A DNA stretch of 61,161 nt from Terriglobia bacterium (GCA_022452285.1 JAKUNG010000020.1:1-61161); one strand, 5' to 3'. Shown: positions 8,559 to 17,506, counted from the stretch's first letter. Numbers and translations are program-made. Notes: generated by a model not told the origin, from the sequence alone.

Positions 8559-9551
8559 ATGTTAATTTCACAAACTCCACTCCGAATAAGTTTTGCTGGT
8601 GGAGGGACTGATTTAGAGGATTATTACCGTTCTGAAGAAGGAACGGTAATAAGTACAGCAATAGATAAATATATCTTTGTTCTAGTTAAGGAACGGTACG
8701 ACGATAAGATTGTTTTGAGTTGGACTATCAAAGAAATTGTCAATAATATTAATGAAATTCAACATGATCTAATCAGAGAAGGTCTATTGTTGACTAAAGC
8801 AATGAAGGGTTTGGAAGTTATAACAACAGCTGATATTCCCTCTGAAGGGTCTGGTCTTGGTTCATCAAGTGCAGTAACAGTTGGACTGCTTAATGCATTT
8901 CACACATTTCAAGGAGAATTAGTTTCTTCGGAACAATTGGCTCAGGAAGCTTGTACGATTGAGATGGAAAAGCTAAGGAATCCGGTTGGCAAACAGGATC
9001 AGTATATTGCTGCCTATGGAAACTTCAGACAGTTTACTTTTCATTGTGACGGAAGTGTTACAACTGAATACATAAATATTTCAGATGAAACCAAAAGGTT
9101 ATTAAAAGCACAATTAATACTTTTCTATACAAATAAAACAAGGAGTGCTGCTCAAATATTGTCTGAACAAAAGAATAATATTGGGCAACGACGTGACATT
9201 TTAAAAAAAATGAAAGACCAAGTTTTTGAATTGCGTCGATATCTTGAAAATGGTGAAGTAGATGGTGTGGGTGATCTATTACATGAAGGTTGGTGCCTTA
9301 AACAAAGATTGTCAACTCAAATCACAAATCCAGAAATTGATGGAATGTACCATAAGGCTAGACAGGCCGGTGCTATAGGAGGAAAGGTTCTCGGAGCAGG
9401 TGGGGGTGGTTTTATGCTATTGTTCTGCCCGGTTGAAAAGCAGGAAGAGGTTCGTCACGCATTAAGAGTGTACAAGGAAATGCCGTTTCGTTTTGAATCT
9501 GGTGGGAGTAAAGTGATTTTCAATATCAAACAGGATACATGGAAGGTTTAA
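8559..9551 (+). CDS. hddA: GHMP kinase, D-glycero-alpha-D-manno-heptose 7-phosphate kinase
   Basis: A 330-residue GHMP-family kinase that starts directly after the hddC stop, so the two are probably translationally coupled. Visible are the N-terminal TPLRISFAGGGTDL motif characteristic of heptose and fucose kinases, the ATP-binding PSEGSGLGSSSA (residues 94-105), and the C-terminal GGKVLGAGGGGFMLLF motif 3. HddA phosphorylates D-glycero-D-manno-heptose 7-phosphate at C1 to the 1,7-bisphosphate. The next enzyme, the GmhB phosphatase, is not in this window. Its neighbours, a nucleotidyltransferase and GmhA, give the usual GDP-D,D-heptose gene set. Confidence 0.9.
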   Translation: MLISQTPLRISFAGGGTDLEDYYRSEEGTVISTAIDKYIFVLVKERYDDKIVLSWTIKEIVNNINEIQHDLIREGLLLTKAMKGLEVITTADIPSEGSGLGSSSAVTVGLLNAFHTFQGELVSSEQLAQEACTIEMEKLRNPVGKQDQYIAAYGNFRQFTFHCDGSVTTEYINISDETKRLLKAQLILFYTNKTRSAAQILSEQKNNIGQRRDILKKMKDQVFELRRYLENGEVDGVGDLLHEGWCLKQRLSTQITNPEIDGMYHKARQAGAIGGKVLGAGGGGFMLLFCPVEKQEEVRHALRVYKEMPFRFESGGSKVIFNIKQDTWKV

Positions 9552-9569
9552 ATAGGGAGTGAGTCTAGC

Positions 9570-10175
9570 GTGAATCAACAATTAAACAAGAACAGTATGA
9601 ATTTTGAGAAGTTCACTGAATGTTTTTTTCAGGAACTACAGAGTTGTTTGAATGAAGTACAAGTAGACCAAGTAAAGAAAGCTGTAGAAATGCTGAAAGA
9701 AGCTTACTGTCAGGATAAGCAGATATTTTTTATTGGGAACGGAGGCAGTGCTAGTACTGCTTCTCATTTTGCCACTGATTTGGCCAAAGGAGTTACTATT
9801 GAAGGAAAAAGACGATTTCGTGCATTGAGCTTAACAGATAATGTGGCAATGATTTCAGCAATTGGCAATGATATCGGTTTTGAAGAGGTTTTTTCTGAGC
9901 AACTTAAACCTTTGGTGAATAGAGAAGATCTGGTAATTGTAATTTCGGCTTCAGGCAACTCACCGAATGTTGTCAATGCAGTTAAATTCGCTAAATCAAA
10001 AGGGGCAATTGTTTTGGGACTTGTTGGTTTTGGTGGTGGAATAGTACAGTCAATTGCTGACCAGTCTATTGTTTTAAATAGCCAACATTACGGCCATGTA
10101 GAAACAGTGCATCTTTTTTTACAACACTTAATCGTTCATTATTTTATGGAATCTTTAAAAGTTGATGCGACTTGA
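9570..10175 (+). CDS. gmhA: Phosphoheptose isomerase (sedoheptulose 7-phosphate isomerase)
   Basis: A 201-residue SIS-domain protein. The GNGGSASTASHFATDL motif (about residues 57-71), the second SIS motif VISASGNSPNV (about 127-137) and the C-terminal HVETVHLFLQHLIVHYF segment with Glu and His residues match GmhA, which converts sedoheptulose 7-phosphate to D-glycero-D-manno-heptose 7-phosphate in the cytoplasm. The start is a GTG with a GGGAG ribosome binding site. It is the last gene of the heptose cluster and converges with the FmdB-like gene. Its position after hddA fixes it as the first biochemical step of the pathway encoded here. Confidence 0.92.
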   Translation: MNQQLNKNSMNFEKFTECFFQELQSCLNEVQVDQVKKAVEMLKEAYCQDKQIFFIGNGGSASTASHFATDLAKGVTIEGKRRFRALSLTDNVAMISAIGNDIGFEEVFSEQLKPLVNREDLVIVISASGNSPNVVNAVKFAKSKGAIVLGLVGFGGGIVQSIADQSIVLNSQHYGHVETVHLFLQHLIVHYFMESLKVDAT

Positions 10176-10265
10176 TTTGAGAGAAAGTTCGCTGAAGGTG
10201 GTCTGATTAATTTGCTGAGTTGATGCCCTTGTGAGATTTACAGGATGTTAGCATCAAAGCAATTA

Positions 10266-10580
10266 TTATTTTTTCTGTGTTGATGATTTTTCACTTTTGG
10301 GACTGCTATTAGAAGGTTTCTTCTGTTTCTCATTTTTTGAATCACTATTGGATTTGTTTGAATCAGGTTTTGACTCGGAAGGTTTCTGTTTCGTTTCAGT
10401 TTTACGAGCATAGTCTGTTACATACCATCCTGTACCTTTTAGCTGAAATGAAGTCCTCGAAACTAATTTTGCGAGTCGTCCCTTGCAGTCTGGGCATGTA
10501 CGGAGGAGTTTGTCAGAAAATTTCTGGATTACTTCAATATGTTTGCCGCACTTTTTACAGCTATATTCATATATAGGCAT
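10266..10580 (-). CDS. FmdB-family zinc-ribbon protein
   Basis: A 104-residue protein with an N-terminal FmdB-type zinc ribbon. [16 protein letters not shown] supplies the first CxxC and TCPDCKGRL the second, and the conserved [17 protein letters not shown] segment follows. The last 35-40 residues are a low-complexity Lys/Ser/Pro/Glu tail that is probably disordered. The family is widespread and named after a putative regulator of formamidase, but no molecular function is established. A GGAG ribosome binding site about ten bases before the ATG supports the start. It converges with gmhA. Confidence 0.88.
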   Translation of the reverse strand: MPIYEYSCKKCGKHIEVIQKFSDKLLRTCPDCKGRLAKLVSRTSFQLKGTGWYVTDYARKTETKQKPSESKPDSNKSNSDSKNEKQKKPSNSSPKSEKSSTQKK

Positions 10581-10947
10581 ATTTTCTAAACTCCAAATAA
10601 AGAACTAACCTTTTATAAGTCAGAACTTTAGCAGCTGTCTGCCAAAAATTCAAGGATCAGAGTTGGCCAATTAATCAGATGCTATTTTCTATTTTTTTAA
10701 AAAAACTGAAGTTTAATTCTTTACAATCGAAATAATTGGAAACAGACAGGTCTTAGATTAAGCCTGTCAATATTAACACAAAGGATTGTCAATAGCAGGA
10801 TCCTCCATATTTGCCCCCAGTGAAAAAACTTAGTTGTCCTATATTACTATTACCTCCTTATTACCTTTCAGCTGTTTAAAAAAACAAACATACACCAGGC
10901 AGAGGTTTCTTATGTTACTGCTGGTTAAGAGGAGATTTTGGGTGTAT
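10581..10947. other. 367-base gap with one small inverted repeat
   Basis: Between the FmdB-like gene and the M23 peptidase, both on the minus strand. A 24-base imperfect inverted repeat at 10746-10769 (GACAGG/CCTGTC plus an inner CTTA/TAAG) could form a hairpin, but no T-run follows on either strand, so I do not call a terminator. No coding remnant or RNA gene was recognised. Confidence 0.35.
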
Positions 10948-11850
10948 TTATGAGCCTAGTCTGGGTAGTAGATTAGAAGCATATTTGGAAATGTAGCGCA
11001 TAGGGTTTACAGCAATATTACCAATTCTCACTTCATAATGAAGATGAGGACCAGTAGATCGACCGGTGTTTCCAACAAAACCTATCACTTGTCCACGATG
11101 CACAGCAACGCCAGTTTTTACCTGGTAATTGGAAAGATGGGCATAGACCGTTGAAATTCCAAATTGGTGATTTAGGATAACTCTTTTGCCATAAGTTGGG
11201 TGGTATTCTGCAGAGAAAACGACTCCATTTGCTGTAGCCATCACGGGACTTCCAATTCGAGTAGAAATATCAATTCCTTGGTGAAAAGATGATTTACCAA
11301 TTTCAAATCGCCCTTGGATATTACCAAAACGATCATTTAAAATGCCATCAGCTGGCCAAATACTAGGGGTGTAGGCCAATTTTAAATAGGAGTCAGTATA
11401 AATTTCCCCAAGATGATTAATTCGTTTGTTAAGGTCTTCCTTTGAATTTTCAAAAATTTGTTTTTTTATAGGTACTGAAAAATCATGTAGTTGGGAAGTA
11501 GGGAGCTGCTCAATGGCGGTTGGATTAGCAAAAAGATTTTTCCCCTTTATTTTATTTAAAGCATTTACTTCTTGTACCAACAACTCCAATGAGGACACTT
11601 TTTTACTGATCTCAGTTAAATATGCCCTTAAAATTCTATTTTCGTTTTTGGATAGGGCTAATTTTGAATTAAGCTGATCTATCTCTATGAAATTAATAGT
11701 TTTACTACCAAAACCTACAGTCCAAGTTGCAAATGAAATTAAACCTAAAAGGCTAAGGGAAAACAATAGTGTTAGTAATGGCCGAGACACTACAATTTTA
11801 CCATTTTTTTGCAGCTTTGATTTCGCAGAGGATGTTAATTTAATGTCCAT
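10948..11850 (-). CDS. M23 (LytM-type) metallopeptidase, membrane-anchored
   Basis: A 300-residue protein with one N-terminal transmembrane helix (about residues 24-46), a coiled-coil-like segment rich in Leu, Asn and Glu (about 50-100), and a C-terminal LytM domain. The zinc and catalytic motifs are present: HQGIDIS (H-x3-D), YAHLS, and GPHLHYEV with the HxH pair. Members cleave peptidoglycan cross-links or, with a coiled coil, activate amidases outside the cytoplasm. All key residues are intact, so an active endopeptidase is likely. The gene stands alone, with gaps of about 370 and 280 bases on either side. Confidence 0.9.
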   Translation of the reverse strand: MDIKLTSSAKSKLQKNGKIVVSRPLLTLLFSLSLLGLISFATWTVGFGSKTINFIEIDQLNSKLALSKNENRILRAYLTEISKKVSSLELLVQEVNALNKIKGKNLFANPTAIEQLPTSQLHDFSVPIKKQIFENSKEDLNKRINHLGEIYTDSYLKLAYTPSIWPADGILNDRFGNIQGRFEIGKSSFHQGIDISTRIGSPVMATANGVVFSAEYHPTYGKRVILNHQFGISTVYAHLSNYQVKTGVAVHRGQVIGFVGNTGRSTGPHLHYEVRIGNIAVNPMRYISKYASNLLPRLGS

Positions 11851-12126
11851 TCAATAAAAATAACCTTTAGAAATAAGAAAGAGGTACTCCAACCTTGGCT
11901 TTTGAGAGATATCTAATCACTAACCATACCGGTTATGCTAACAAAATTCAATGGACTGGTCAATTTGAAGCCCTTTTAATAATGGAGTTAAAGACTTATT
12001 AAAGGATCAAAATGATGAAATTAATTAAGGTAAAAATAAGAAATAAGTTATACAACTCAGCTAATTTTCCCCAACCATTGTTACTAAGGAAACTATGTTA
12101 AATGATTGTAGTTAAAAGACTTTTTA

Positions 12127-13527
12127 TTAGGGTTTAACTTGCATTTCTGCAACGAGAAAATCCATAAATTGTCGGGCGGTACGTCCTGAACGTGCATTAT
12201 AGAGCTGAGCCCACTGAATTGCTCGACGCTCCAAAGTCTTTTTGGGGATTTTGAGTTTACGACTCTTGCAAAGTGAATGCACAATTTTAAGATATTGTTT
12301 TTGATCTGGTGCTACAAAAGCTAGTTGAATTCCAAAGCGATCAGCTAACGACACTTTCTCTTGGAGGGTATCTTGGTGTCTAATTTCTTCATTTTCATGG
12401 TCTTTACGATCGGAGAAAAATTCTCTGATTAGATGTCTCCGATTAGAAGTTGCATAGATTAGAATGTTGCTTGGACGTATTGCTAAGCTACCTTCTAAAA
12501 TGGCTTTTAGGGTCTTATATTCAGTTTCCTCTTCTTCAAAAGATAGATCGTCAATAAAAATAATAAAAAATAGCTTTCTATCTTTCAGTAAATGCATAAC
12601 TTTAGATAAATCATTAAGATTATCTCTAGAGATCTCTACAATTCGTAAAAGATCATTACTAAAATAATTCAAAAGCGCTTTTATTGAAGATGACTTGCCT
12701 GTACCTCGATCCCCATAAACAAAAATATTATTTGCGGGGTGACCAGCTAAAAAATATTGTGTATTTCGAATTAACCAGTCCTTTTGGTCGTCAAACCCAA
12801 CAAGATCATCCATTTTAATCGGGTCTGGGAAAGGTATTCCCTGGAGTTGTCCTCCGTTTTCGGTTGATTGCCAATGAAAGGCTTTGAACATTGAAAATAT
12901 TCCAGCCCCATTTTGATAGTAGAATAAAGATAATTCATTAACTAGACTCTTCCATTCCAATGCTTCATTAAATTGGGTTTTGGTTAAATAACGACAATCA
13001 AGAGCAGTTTTCAAAGAACTATTGGTTTGTTCGATTTCCTCCCATCCTGGCCAGGTTTCCCCCCAACCAATACTTTGAAGGATTGTTCTAATCTGTTCGT
13101 TTTGTATAGTATAAAGACCCTGTAGTCGATCTAGGTCTTCTTCAACTTGGAGAACTAAGGAACTACCTATCTGAGTTATTTTAGTTTGTTCAGCTTTTAG
13201 AGAGAAGGGATTTTCATCACCAAGAATTTTGTTTAGGAGATAATCTTGCCAAGGAGTCTTTAAGAAATTATTGCTGCTCGAAGCAACTTTTAAAGATAAC
13301 TGTGTGAAGAATTTAGCATAATGTTTCGAGGTACTTTTAATTACCTTCGTAGACAGAGCATTTTCATTAGTTATACAGTCTATAAAATTGATAAAAGCTT
13401 TGACCACAGGATCTTTAAGGACACTCCGATACACCACTAACTTTTGTACTTCGGAGAGGATCTGTCGAAGTGATTCAATTGTGTGTTTTATCTCAGGTTT
13501 AGATCTCAATTCAACTTTATCCTTCAT
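12127..13527 (-). CDS. DUF815-family AAA-type ATPase
   Basis: A 466-residue protein with an unconserved-looking helical N-terminal half and a C-terminal P-loop ATPase of the DUF815 family. The DDLVGFDDQK lead-in is followed by Walker A YGDRGTGKSS (residues 271-280), Walker B FIIFIDDLSF (321-330) and a sensor-like ILIYATSNRRHLI segment. The conserved tail contains SLADRFGIQLAF and the ARSGRTARQFMDFL motif. The family resembles DnaC/RuvB-like AAA proteins but has no established role. An AAGAAG purine stretch lies a few bases before the ATG. It is divergent from the methionine aminopeptidase operon. Confidence 0.88.
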   Translation of the reverse strand: MKDKVELRSKPEIKHTIESLRQILSEVQKLVVYRSVLKDPVVKAFINFIDCITNENALSTKVIKSTSKHYAKFFTQLSLKVASSSNNFLKTPWQDYLLNKILGDENPFSLKAEQTKITQIGSSLVLQVEEDLDRLQGLYTIQNEQIRTILQSIGWGETWPGWEEIEQTNSSLKTALDCRYLTKTQFNEALEWKSLVNELSLFYYQNGAGIFSMFKAFHWQSTENGGQLQGIPFPDPIKMDDLVGFDDQKDWLIRNTQYFLAGHPANNIFVYGDRGTGKSSSIKALLNYFSNDLLRIVEISRDNLNDLSKVMHLLKDRKLFFIIFIDDLSFEEEETEYKTLKAILEGSLAIRPSNILIYATSNRRHLIREFFSDRKDHENEEIRHQDTLQEKVSLADRFGIQLAFVAPDQKQYLKIVHSLCKSRKLKIPKKTLERRAIQWAQLYNARSGRTARQFMDFLVAEMQVKP

Positions 13528-13835
13528 TGGAATTTCTTCTTTGATAAGTTCAAGAGAAGTTTAACGTTTGAAATAGTATTGTCAATGAGTCTTCAATTAA
13601 AGTCGTTTTTAAAATGCTAAAAAGAATCTCTAAATGCATGGCCTTTTATTAACTAATGAATTACAGTGAATAAAGAATAAAATAGGATAGAGAATCAGGC
13701 AATTACTAATTTAAAAGTCAGATTTAACGAGTAACTTGACAAGTTTGCGACTTTTATCAATGATGGAGAAAATATCTTTGATTTTGTATCAAATAAAAGG
13801 ATGGATATTAATATTTTCCAATAGGATAAGCTTGC
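13528..13835. other. 308-base divergent intergenic region
   Basis: AT-rich DNA between the divergent DUF815 gene and map. It holds the probable map promoter listed separately. No RNA gene, repeat or coding remnant was recognised in the rest. Confidence 0.4.
13736..13764 (+). promoter_or_regulatory. Possible sigma-70-type promoter for map and the Fur-rubrerythrin gene
   Basis: A consensus TTGACA at 13736-13741 is followed after 17 bases by AATGAT (13759-13764), which matches four of six positions of the -10 consensus. It lies about 70 bases upstream of the map ATG in the right orientation. The weak -10 keeps this tentative. Confidence 0.3.
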
Positions 13836-14585
13836 ATGATTCATCTGAAGTCAGCAAATGAGATAGAAATTTTAAGGGAATGTAATCAAATTGTTGCAGT
13901 GATCTTAAATACGCTGAAAAAACATTGTCAACCAGGTATAACCACTCTCGAACTAGATAAAATTGCAGAAGATTTAACATTCAAGTATAAAGCCAAGGCA
14001 GCCTTCAAAGGGTATAAGGGCTTTCCTGGTACCCTTTGCACATCGGTAAACGAAGAAGTAGTGCATGGCATTCCTTCTAATCGAGTTTTGAAAGACGGTG
14101 ATGTGGTTAGTATAGACTATGGAGTTTTTCATCGGGATTTTTATGGGGATGCAGCCGTCACTATTCCCGTTGGTCAAGTATCAAAGGAAGTCGAATTTTT
14201 ACTTCAAACTACCCAAGAAAGTCTTGCACTAGGAATTGAAAAAGCCTTACCTGGAAACCATTTAGGTGATATTGCAGCTGCTATTCAAGGCCATGCTGAG
14301 AGCCGAGGATTTTCATTGGTCAAAGAATTTTCAGGACATGGTGTCGGAAGGAATCTTCACGAGGAACCAGCAGTTTTGAACTATGTATCTAATGGTCGTG
14401 GTATTTCTTTGAAACCTGGTCTCGTTCTAGCAATTGAGCCAATGGTCAATCAGGGTACCGATAAGGTTATTATCTTAGATGATAAGTGGACAGTGATAAC
14501 TCAGGATGGGAAAAAGTCTGCCCACTTTGAACATAGTATTGCCATTACAGAAAATGGTCCAGAGATTCTCAGTTTAGGAATTTAG
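13836..14585 (+). CDS. map: Type I methionine aminopeptidase
   Basis: A 249-residue MetAP-I that removes initiator Met from nascent proteins. The five metal ligands are present as D94 (SIDYG), D105 (YGDAA), H168 (SGHGVGRNLHEEP), E201 (AIEPMV) and E232 (FEHSIAITENG), with the catalytic H78 in VVHGIP. The length matches the minimal family form without an N-terminal zinc finger. It ends two bases before the Fur-rubrerythrin fusion gene, so the two are probably cotranscribed. No strong ribosome binding site was seen, but the ATG matches the usual family N-terminus. Confidence 0.96.
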   Translation: MIHLKSANEIEILRECNQIVAVILNTLKKHCQPGITTLELDKIAEDLTFKYKAKAAFKGYKGFPGTLCTSVNEEVVHGIPSNRVLKDGDVVSIDYGVFHRDFYGDAAVTIPVGQVSKEVEFLLQTTQESLALGIEKALPGNHLGDIAAAIQGHAESRGFSLVKEFSGHGVGRNLHEEPAVLNYVSNGRGISLKPGLVLAIEPMVNQGTDKVIILDDKWTVITQDGKKSAHFEHSIAITENGPEILSLGI

Positions 14586-14587
14586 AA

Positions 14588-15547
14588 ATGAAGCGAGACG
14601 AAATTTTAAAACAAACCGAGCTGTTTACTGATTATCTCAGAAAAAATGGATTGAGAATGACTCGCCAAAGACAGACGATCGTGGAAAGCTTTCTTAGTGC
14701 CGATGGTCATGTGAGTACGGATGAACTGTATGATTTGGTTAAAAGGAAAGACAAGACTTTAGGCTACACTACGGTTTTTCGAACACTGAAAGCACTAAAA
14801 GATTGTGGTTTAGCTCGGGAAACTTATTTAAGTGATGGTCGAACTCGATTTGAGCACTTGTATCATCGCCCGTATCATCACCATATTGTTTGTCAAGAAT
14901 GTAATAGCACTATTGAATTCTCGAGTCCAGAACTAGAAGCCCTCCAAGAGAAAATTGTTTCCAAATATCACTTTAAATCCCTCAAACACCAACTTCAAAT
15001 CTTTGGGGTTTGTGAAAATTGTCAGAAAGATCAAACAGTTTCACAAGACATTTGGGATTCTGATTTAGTTTTTGCTCGAGATGCGTTAAAAATTGCCCTT
15101 GAAGCTGAACGAAGTGGCATTAACTTTTACCGCTCCGCCGCTGAAACTATGAAGAAAACTTCAGGAAAAGAAACTTTTCTAAAGATAGCGGAAGATGAGT
15201 ATGAACATCTTCGAGGTTTACAGAAAGAATTTGATCAATTAATAAAAAATAATAAGAATCTGCTTAAAGCTCCTGTTTTCCTCCACTTTGATTATGAATC
15301 CCTTAAGAAGATTTTCCCCACTCGAGAAGAACTTAAACATAGATACAATGATCAACTAGAAGAAAAAGAGGCACTTTTATTGGCAATGGAAATGGAGAAA
15401 GAATCGTTCCATTTTTTTGAGGATTATGCCCAAAGATTTAATGAAACGAGAGGTAAGGAAATTTTTCTGAAATTTGCTAAAGAGGAAGAGGATCACTATA
15501 AAACAATTCAGCAGGAATATGATAAGTTTTTACAACAAGATAGTTAG
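14588..15547 (+). CDS. Fur-family regulator fused to a rubrerythrin/ferritin-like diiron domain
   Basis: A 319-residue two-domain protein. Residues 1-150 are a Fur/PerR-type repressor: the winged-helix segment GLRMTRQRQTIVESFL, the recognition region LGYTTVFRTLKALKDCGL, the metal-binding YHHHIVCQEC (His cluster 97-99, C102 and C105) and a second CxxC at C142 and C145. Residues 160-315 form a four-helix diiron domain of the rubrerythrin class with two repeats of the ligand pattern: E172 or E174 with E204-x2-H207, and E268 with E300-x2-H303. The normal rubrerythrin rubredoxin tail is absent. It follows map by two bases. A plausible role is a peroxide- or iron-responsive repressor with its own diiron sensor or peroxidase module, which is inference. 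Known Fur proteins bind DNA as dimers. Confidence 0.88.
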   Translation: MKRDEILKQTELFTDYLRKNGLRMTRQRQTIVESFLSADGHVSTDELYDLVKRKDKTLGYTTVFRTLKALKDCGLARETYLSDGRTRFEHLYHRPYHHHIVCQECNSTIEFSSPELEALQEKIVSKYHFKSLKHQLQIFGVCENCQKDQTVSQDIWDSDLVFARDALKIALEAERSGINFYRSAAETMKKTSGKETFLKIAEDEYEHLRGLQKEFDQLIKNNKNLLKAPVFLHFDYESLKKIFPTREELKHRYNDQLEEKEALLLAMEMEKESFHFFEDYAQRFNETRGKEIFLKFAKEEEDHYKTIQQEYDKFLQQDS

Positions 15548-15583
15548 TGAAACATTAGTATAGTGCTAAAAACTGAATACCAA

Positions 15584-16276
15584 TCAATCGTCCGATCCGC
15601 CCAAAAAACCAGCTCTCATCAGAAAATATATTAGAGTCATTAGAGTGCTAACTACAGCAGCTACGTACGTTAATGCAGCAGCATTTAAGACTCTATCCAC
15701 ACCTTCCCGTTCACGGGGATGAATAATTTCTTGTTCTAGGACTAATGCTTTAGCACGGTTGGTAGCATTAAACTCAACGGGCAGAGTTACTAATTGAAAC
15801 AGAAGTACTGCCGAAAATAATACTGCTCCGACAAGGACCAGGCTGGGATGAATGAATAAACCTAGGAGCATTGCCCCATATCCTAATTTTGATCCTATAT
15901 TTGCTGTAGGGACCAGCGTGGACCTTAGCCAAAGAGGTTTGTAATTTTCGGCATGCTGAAGGGCATGCCCTGCCTCGTGGCTTGCAACACCTATGGCTGC
16001 TACTGAAGTTGAAGTGAATACCTCATTGGACAGAGATAGTGTTTTAGATAAGGGATTATAATGATCAGTCATGAATCCCTCGTGGCTTTCAATACTTACG
16101 TCTTGAACTCCACCTGCACGTAATAGCTCAGCAGCAGCTTGGGCTCCAGTAATTCCTCTTACCGAACGAATAGCCGAGTACTTGCGAAAATTAGATTTTA
16201 CTTTCCAGCTAGCCCATAGAGATAAAATAATCCCAGGGGAAATAACGATGAGATAAAACGGATCGAACAGGAACAT
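15584..16276 (-). CDS. YugP-type membrane zinc metallopeptidase
   Basis: A 230-residue integral membrane protein with an N-terminal helix, a cytoplasmic-looking zinc protease core and two to three C-terminal helices. The HExxH motif is in GVASHEAGHALQHAE, and the flanking DHYNPLSKTLSLS segment is typical of the YugP/DUF neutral zinc metallopeptidase family. The substrate is unknown. I chose the ATG at 16276 (MFLFDPFYL) because a GGAG motif sits nine bases upstream. An ATG eight codons further out would place that motif inside the gene. It converges with the Fur-rubrerythrin gene and diverges from the sigma factor. Confidence 0.88.
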   Translation of the reverse strand: MFLFDPFYLIVISPGIILSLWASWKVKSNFRKYSAIRSVRGITGAQAAAELLRAGGVQDVSIESHEGFMTDHYNPLSKTLSLSNEVFTSTSVAAIGVASHEAGHALQHAENYKPLWLRSTLVPTANIGSKLGYGAMLLGLFIHPSLVLVGAVLFSAVLLFQLVTLPVEFNATNRAKALVLEQEIIHPREREGVDRVLNAAALTYVAAVVSTLMTLIYFLMRAGFLGGSDD

Positions 16277-16421
16277 AAAAAATTCTCCGAATGTATACAA
16301 AACGTGATTATAGTTTAGTTTAGGAATTTATACTCGTCAAGTTGCCTTATTGGAGTTTAATATCATTAATCCAATTACTAATAGAGGTGGGTATTAGATT
16401 TCAATAGACTATCAACTAGCG

Positions 16422-16430
16422 TGGTATAAT
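16422..16430 (+). promoter_or_regulatory. Extended -10 promoter of the RpoH-like sigma gene
   Basis: A perfect extended -10 element, TGGTATAAT, lies 75 bases before the GTG start of the sigma factor gene. A recognisable -35 is missing (nearest TTCAAT at non-ideal spacing), as is usual for extended -10 promoters. The predicted leader is roughly 65 to 70 bases long. Confidence 0.5.
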
Positions 16431-16504
16431 TCCTGCTACAACTTATTATTGATGAACCATGTAGTAGTTAATATATCTCTTTTTAGTTTGGGGAGATCAA
16501 GTTC

Positions 16505-17506
16505 GTGAATCGAAAGAAAAAAAACGATGGAGGATCTGATGATTATATTGATTCTCAAGGGAAGGCTGAGGTTTTAGCTGAGGTTCTAACTACAAAAGAA
16601 GTAACAGAACCTGAGATCTCAGAGGATGATGGGGATCGCATTGAATTAGTCCGGTATGATCCTGTTAGGCATTACTTGTTGGAGATTAGTAAATATGAAC
16701 CTTTAACCCCTGAAGAAGAACGAAGGTTGGCTAAATTGTATCATGATGAGGGTGATGTCGAAGCTGCCCGACGTCTTGTAACCTCAAATCTTAAATTAGT
16801 TGTTAAAATTGCTTTTCTTTACAACAAAGTATATACAAATCTGATGGATCTCATCCAAGAGGGTAATCTAGGATTACTACAGGCTGTCAAAAAATTTAAT
16901 CCAGATAAGGGTGCTCGTTTACCAACCTATGCTTCTTGGTGGATTAAGGCTTATATAATTAAGTTTATCTTGGATAATTTCAGAATCGTTCGTGTAGGAA
17001 CTACTAATGACCGGCGTAAATTACTTTTGAATTTGCGTAAGGAAAAAAGACGCTTGGAAAGCCAAGGTATAGTTCCTACTTCAAAACTTATAGCCCAGAA
17101 TCTAAGTGTTAGCGAAGAGGATGTTGTAGATGTTGAAAATAGCATTAAAAGTCATGAACTTTCTTTAGATGCAAAAATGTCAAATGATTCCGACCTCTAT
17201 TATTTAGAAACATTGGCCTCGACCGAAGATTTAATCGATGAAAAGCTAGCAGCCGGCCAATTGAAGGACTTCATTGATTCAAAATTTACAGAATTTGCAA
17301 CATTCCTTTCAAAAAAAGAAAAGGTAATTTTAAAACAGAGGTTATTGGCTGAGGAACCTCTTACTTTACAGTCAATTGCAGATCAGTATGGGGTTACACG
17401 CGAAGCTATTAGAGTTTCAGAAAAGAAATTAGTTGGTAGGATAAAAGAATATATGAAGGAAGCATTTGAGGATATTAAGGAAGTGGACTTTAGTTTATCC
17501 GAATGA
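16505..17506 (+). CDS. rpoH: RpoH-type (sigma-32-like) RNA polymerase sigma factor
   Basis: A 333-residue sigma-70 family factor. After an acidic N-terminal extension of about 50 residues comes region 1.2 (DPVRHYLLEISKYEPLTPEEE), then region 2 with LMDLIQEGNLGLLQAVKKFNPDKGARLPTYASWWIKAYI (in pieces, about 113-152), region 3, and a region 4 helix-turn-helix SIADQYGVTREAIRVSEKKL. The segment NDRRKLLLNLRKE at 168-180 resembles the RpoH box, which separates heat-shock sigma factors from the housekeeping type. The GTG start has a GGGGAG ribosome binding site nine bases upstream. The assignment as RpoH is probable but could be another group 3 sigma factor. Confidence 0.83.
   Translation: MNRKKKNDGGSDDYIDSQGKAEVLAEVLTTKEVTEPEISEDDGDRIELVRYDPVRHYLLEISKYEPLTPEEERRLAKLYHDEGDVEAARRLVTSNLKLVVKIAFLYNKVYTNLMDLIQEGNLGLLQAVKKFNPDKGARLPTYASWWIKAYIIKFILDNFRIVRVGTTNDRRKLLLNLRKEKRRLESQGIVPTSKLIAQNLSVSEEDVVDVENSIKSHELSLDAKMSNDSDLYYLETLASTEDLIDEKLAAGQLKDFIDSKFTEFATFLSKKEKVILKQRLLAEEPLTLQSIADQYGVTREAIRVSEKKLVGRIKEYMKEAFEDIKEVDFSLSE

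Noticed and set aside
10746..10769. Imperfect inverted repeat GACAGG...CCTGTC
   Set aside because: No T-run follows on either strand and no match to a known operator is seen, so it is not called as a terminator or binding site.
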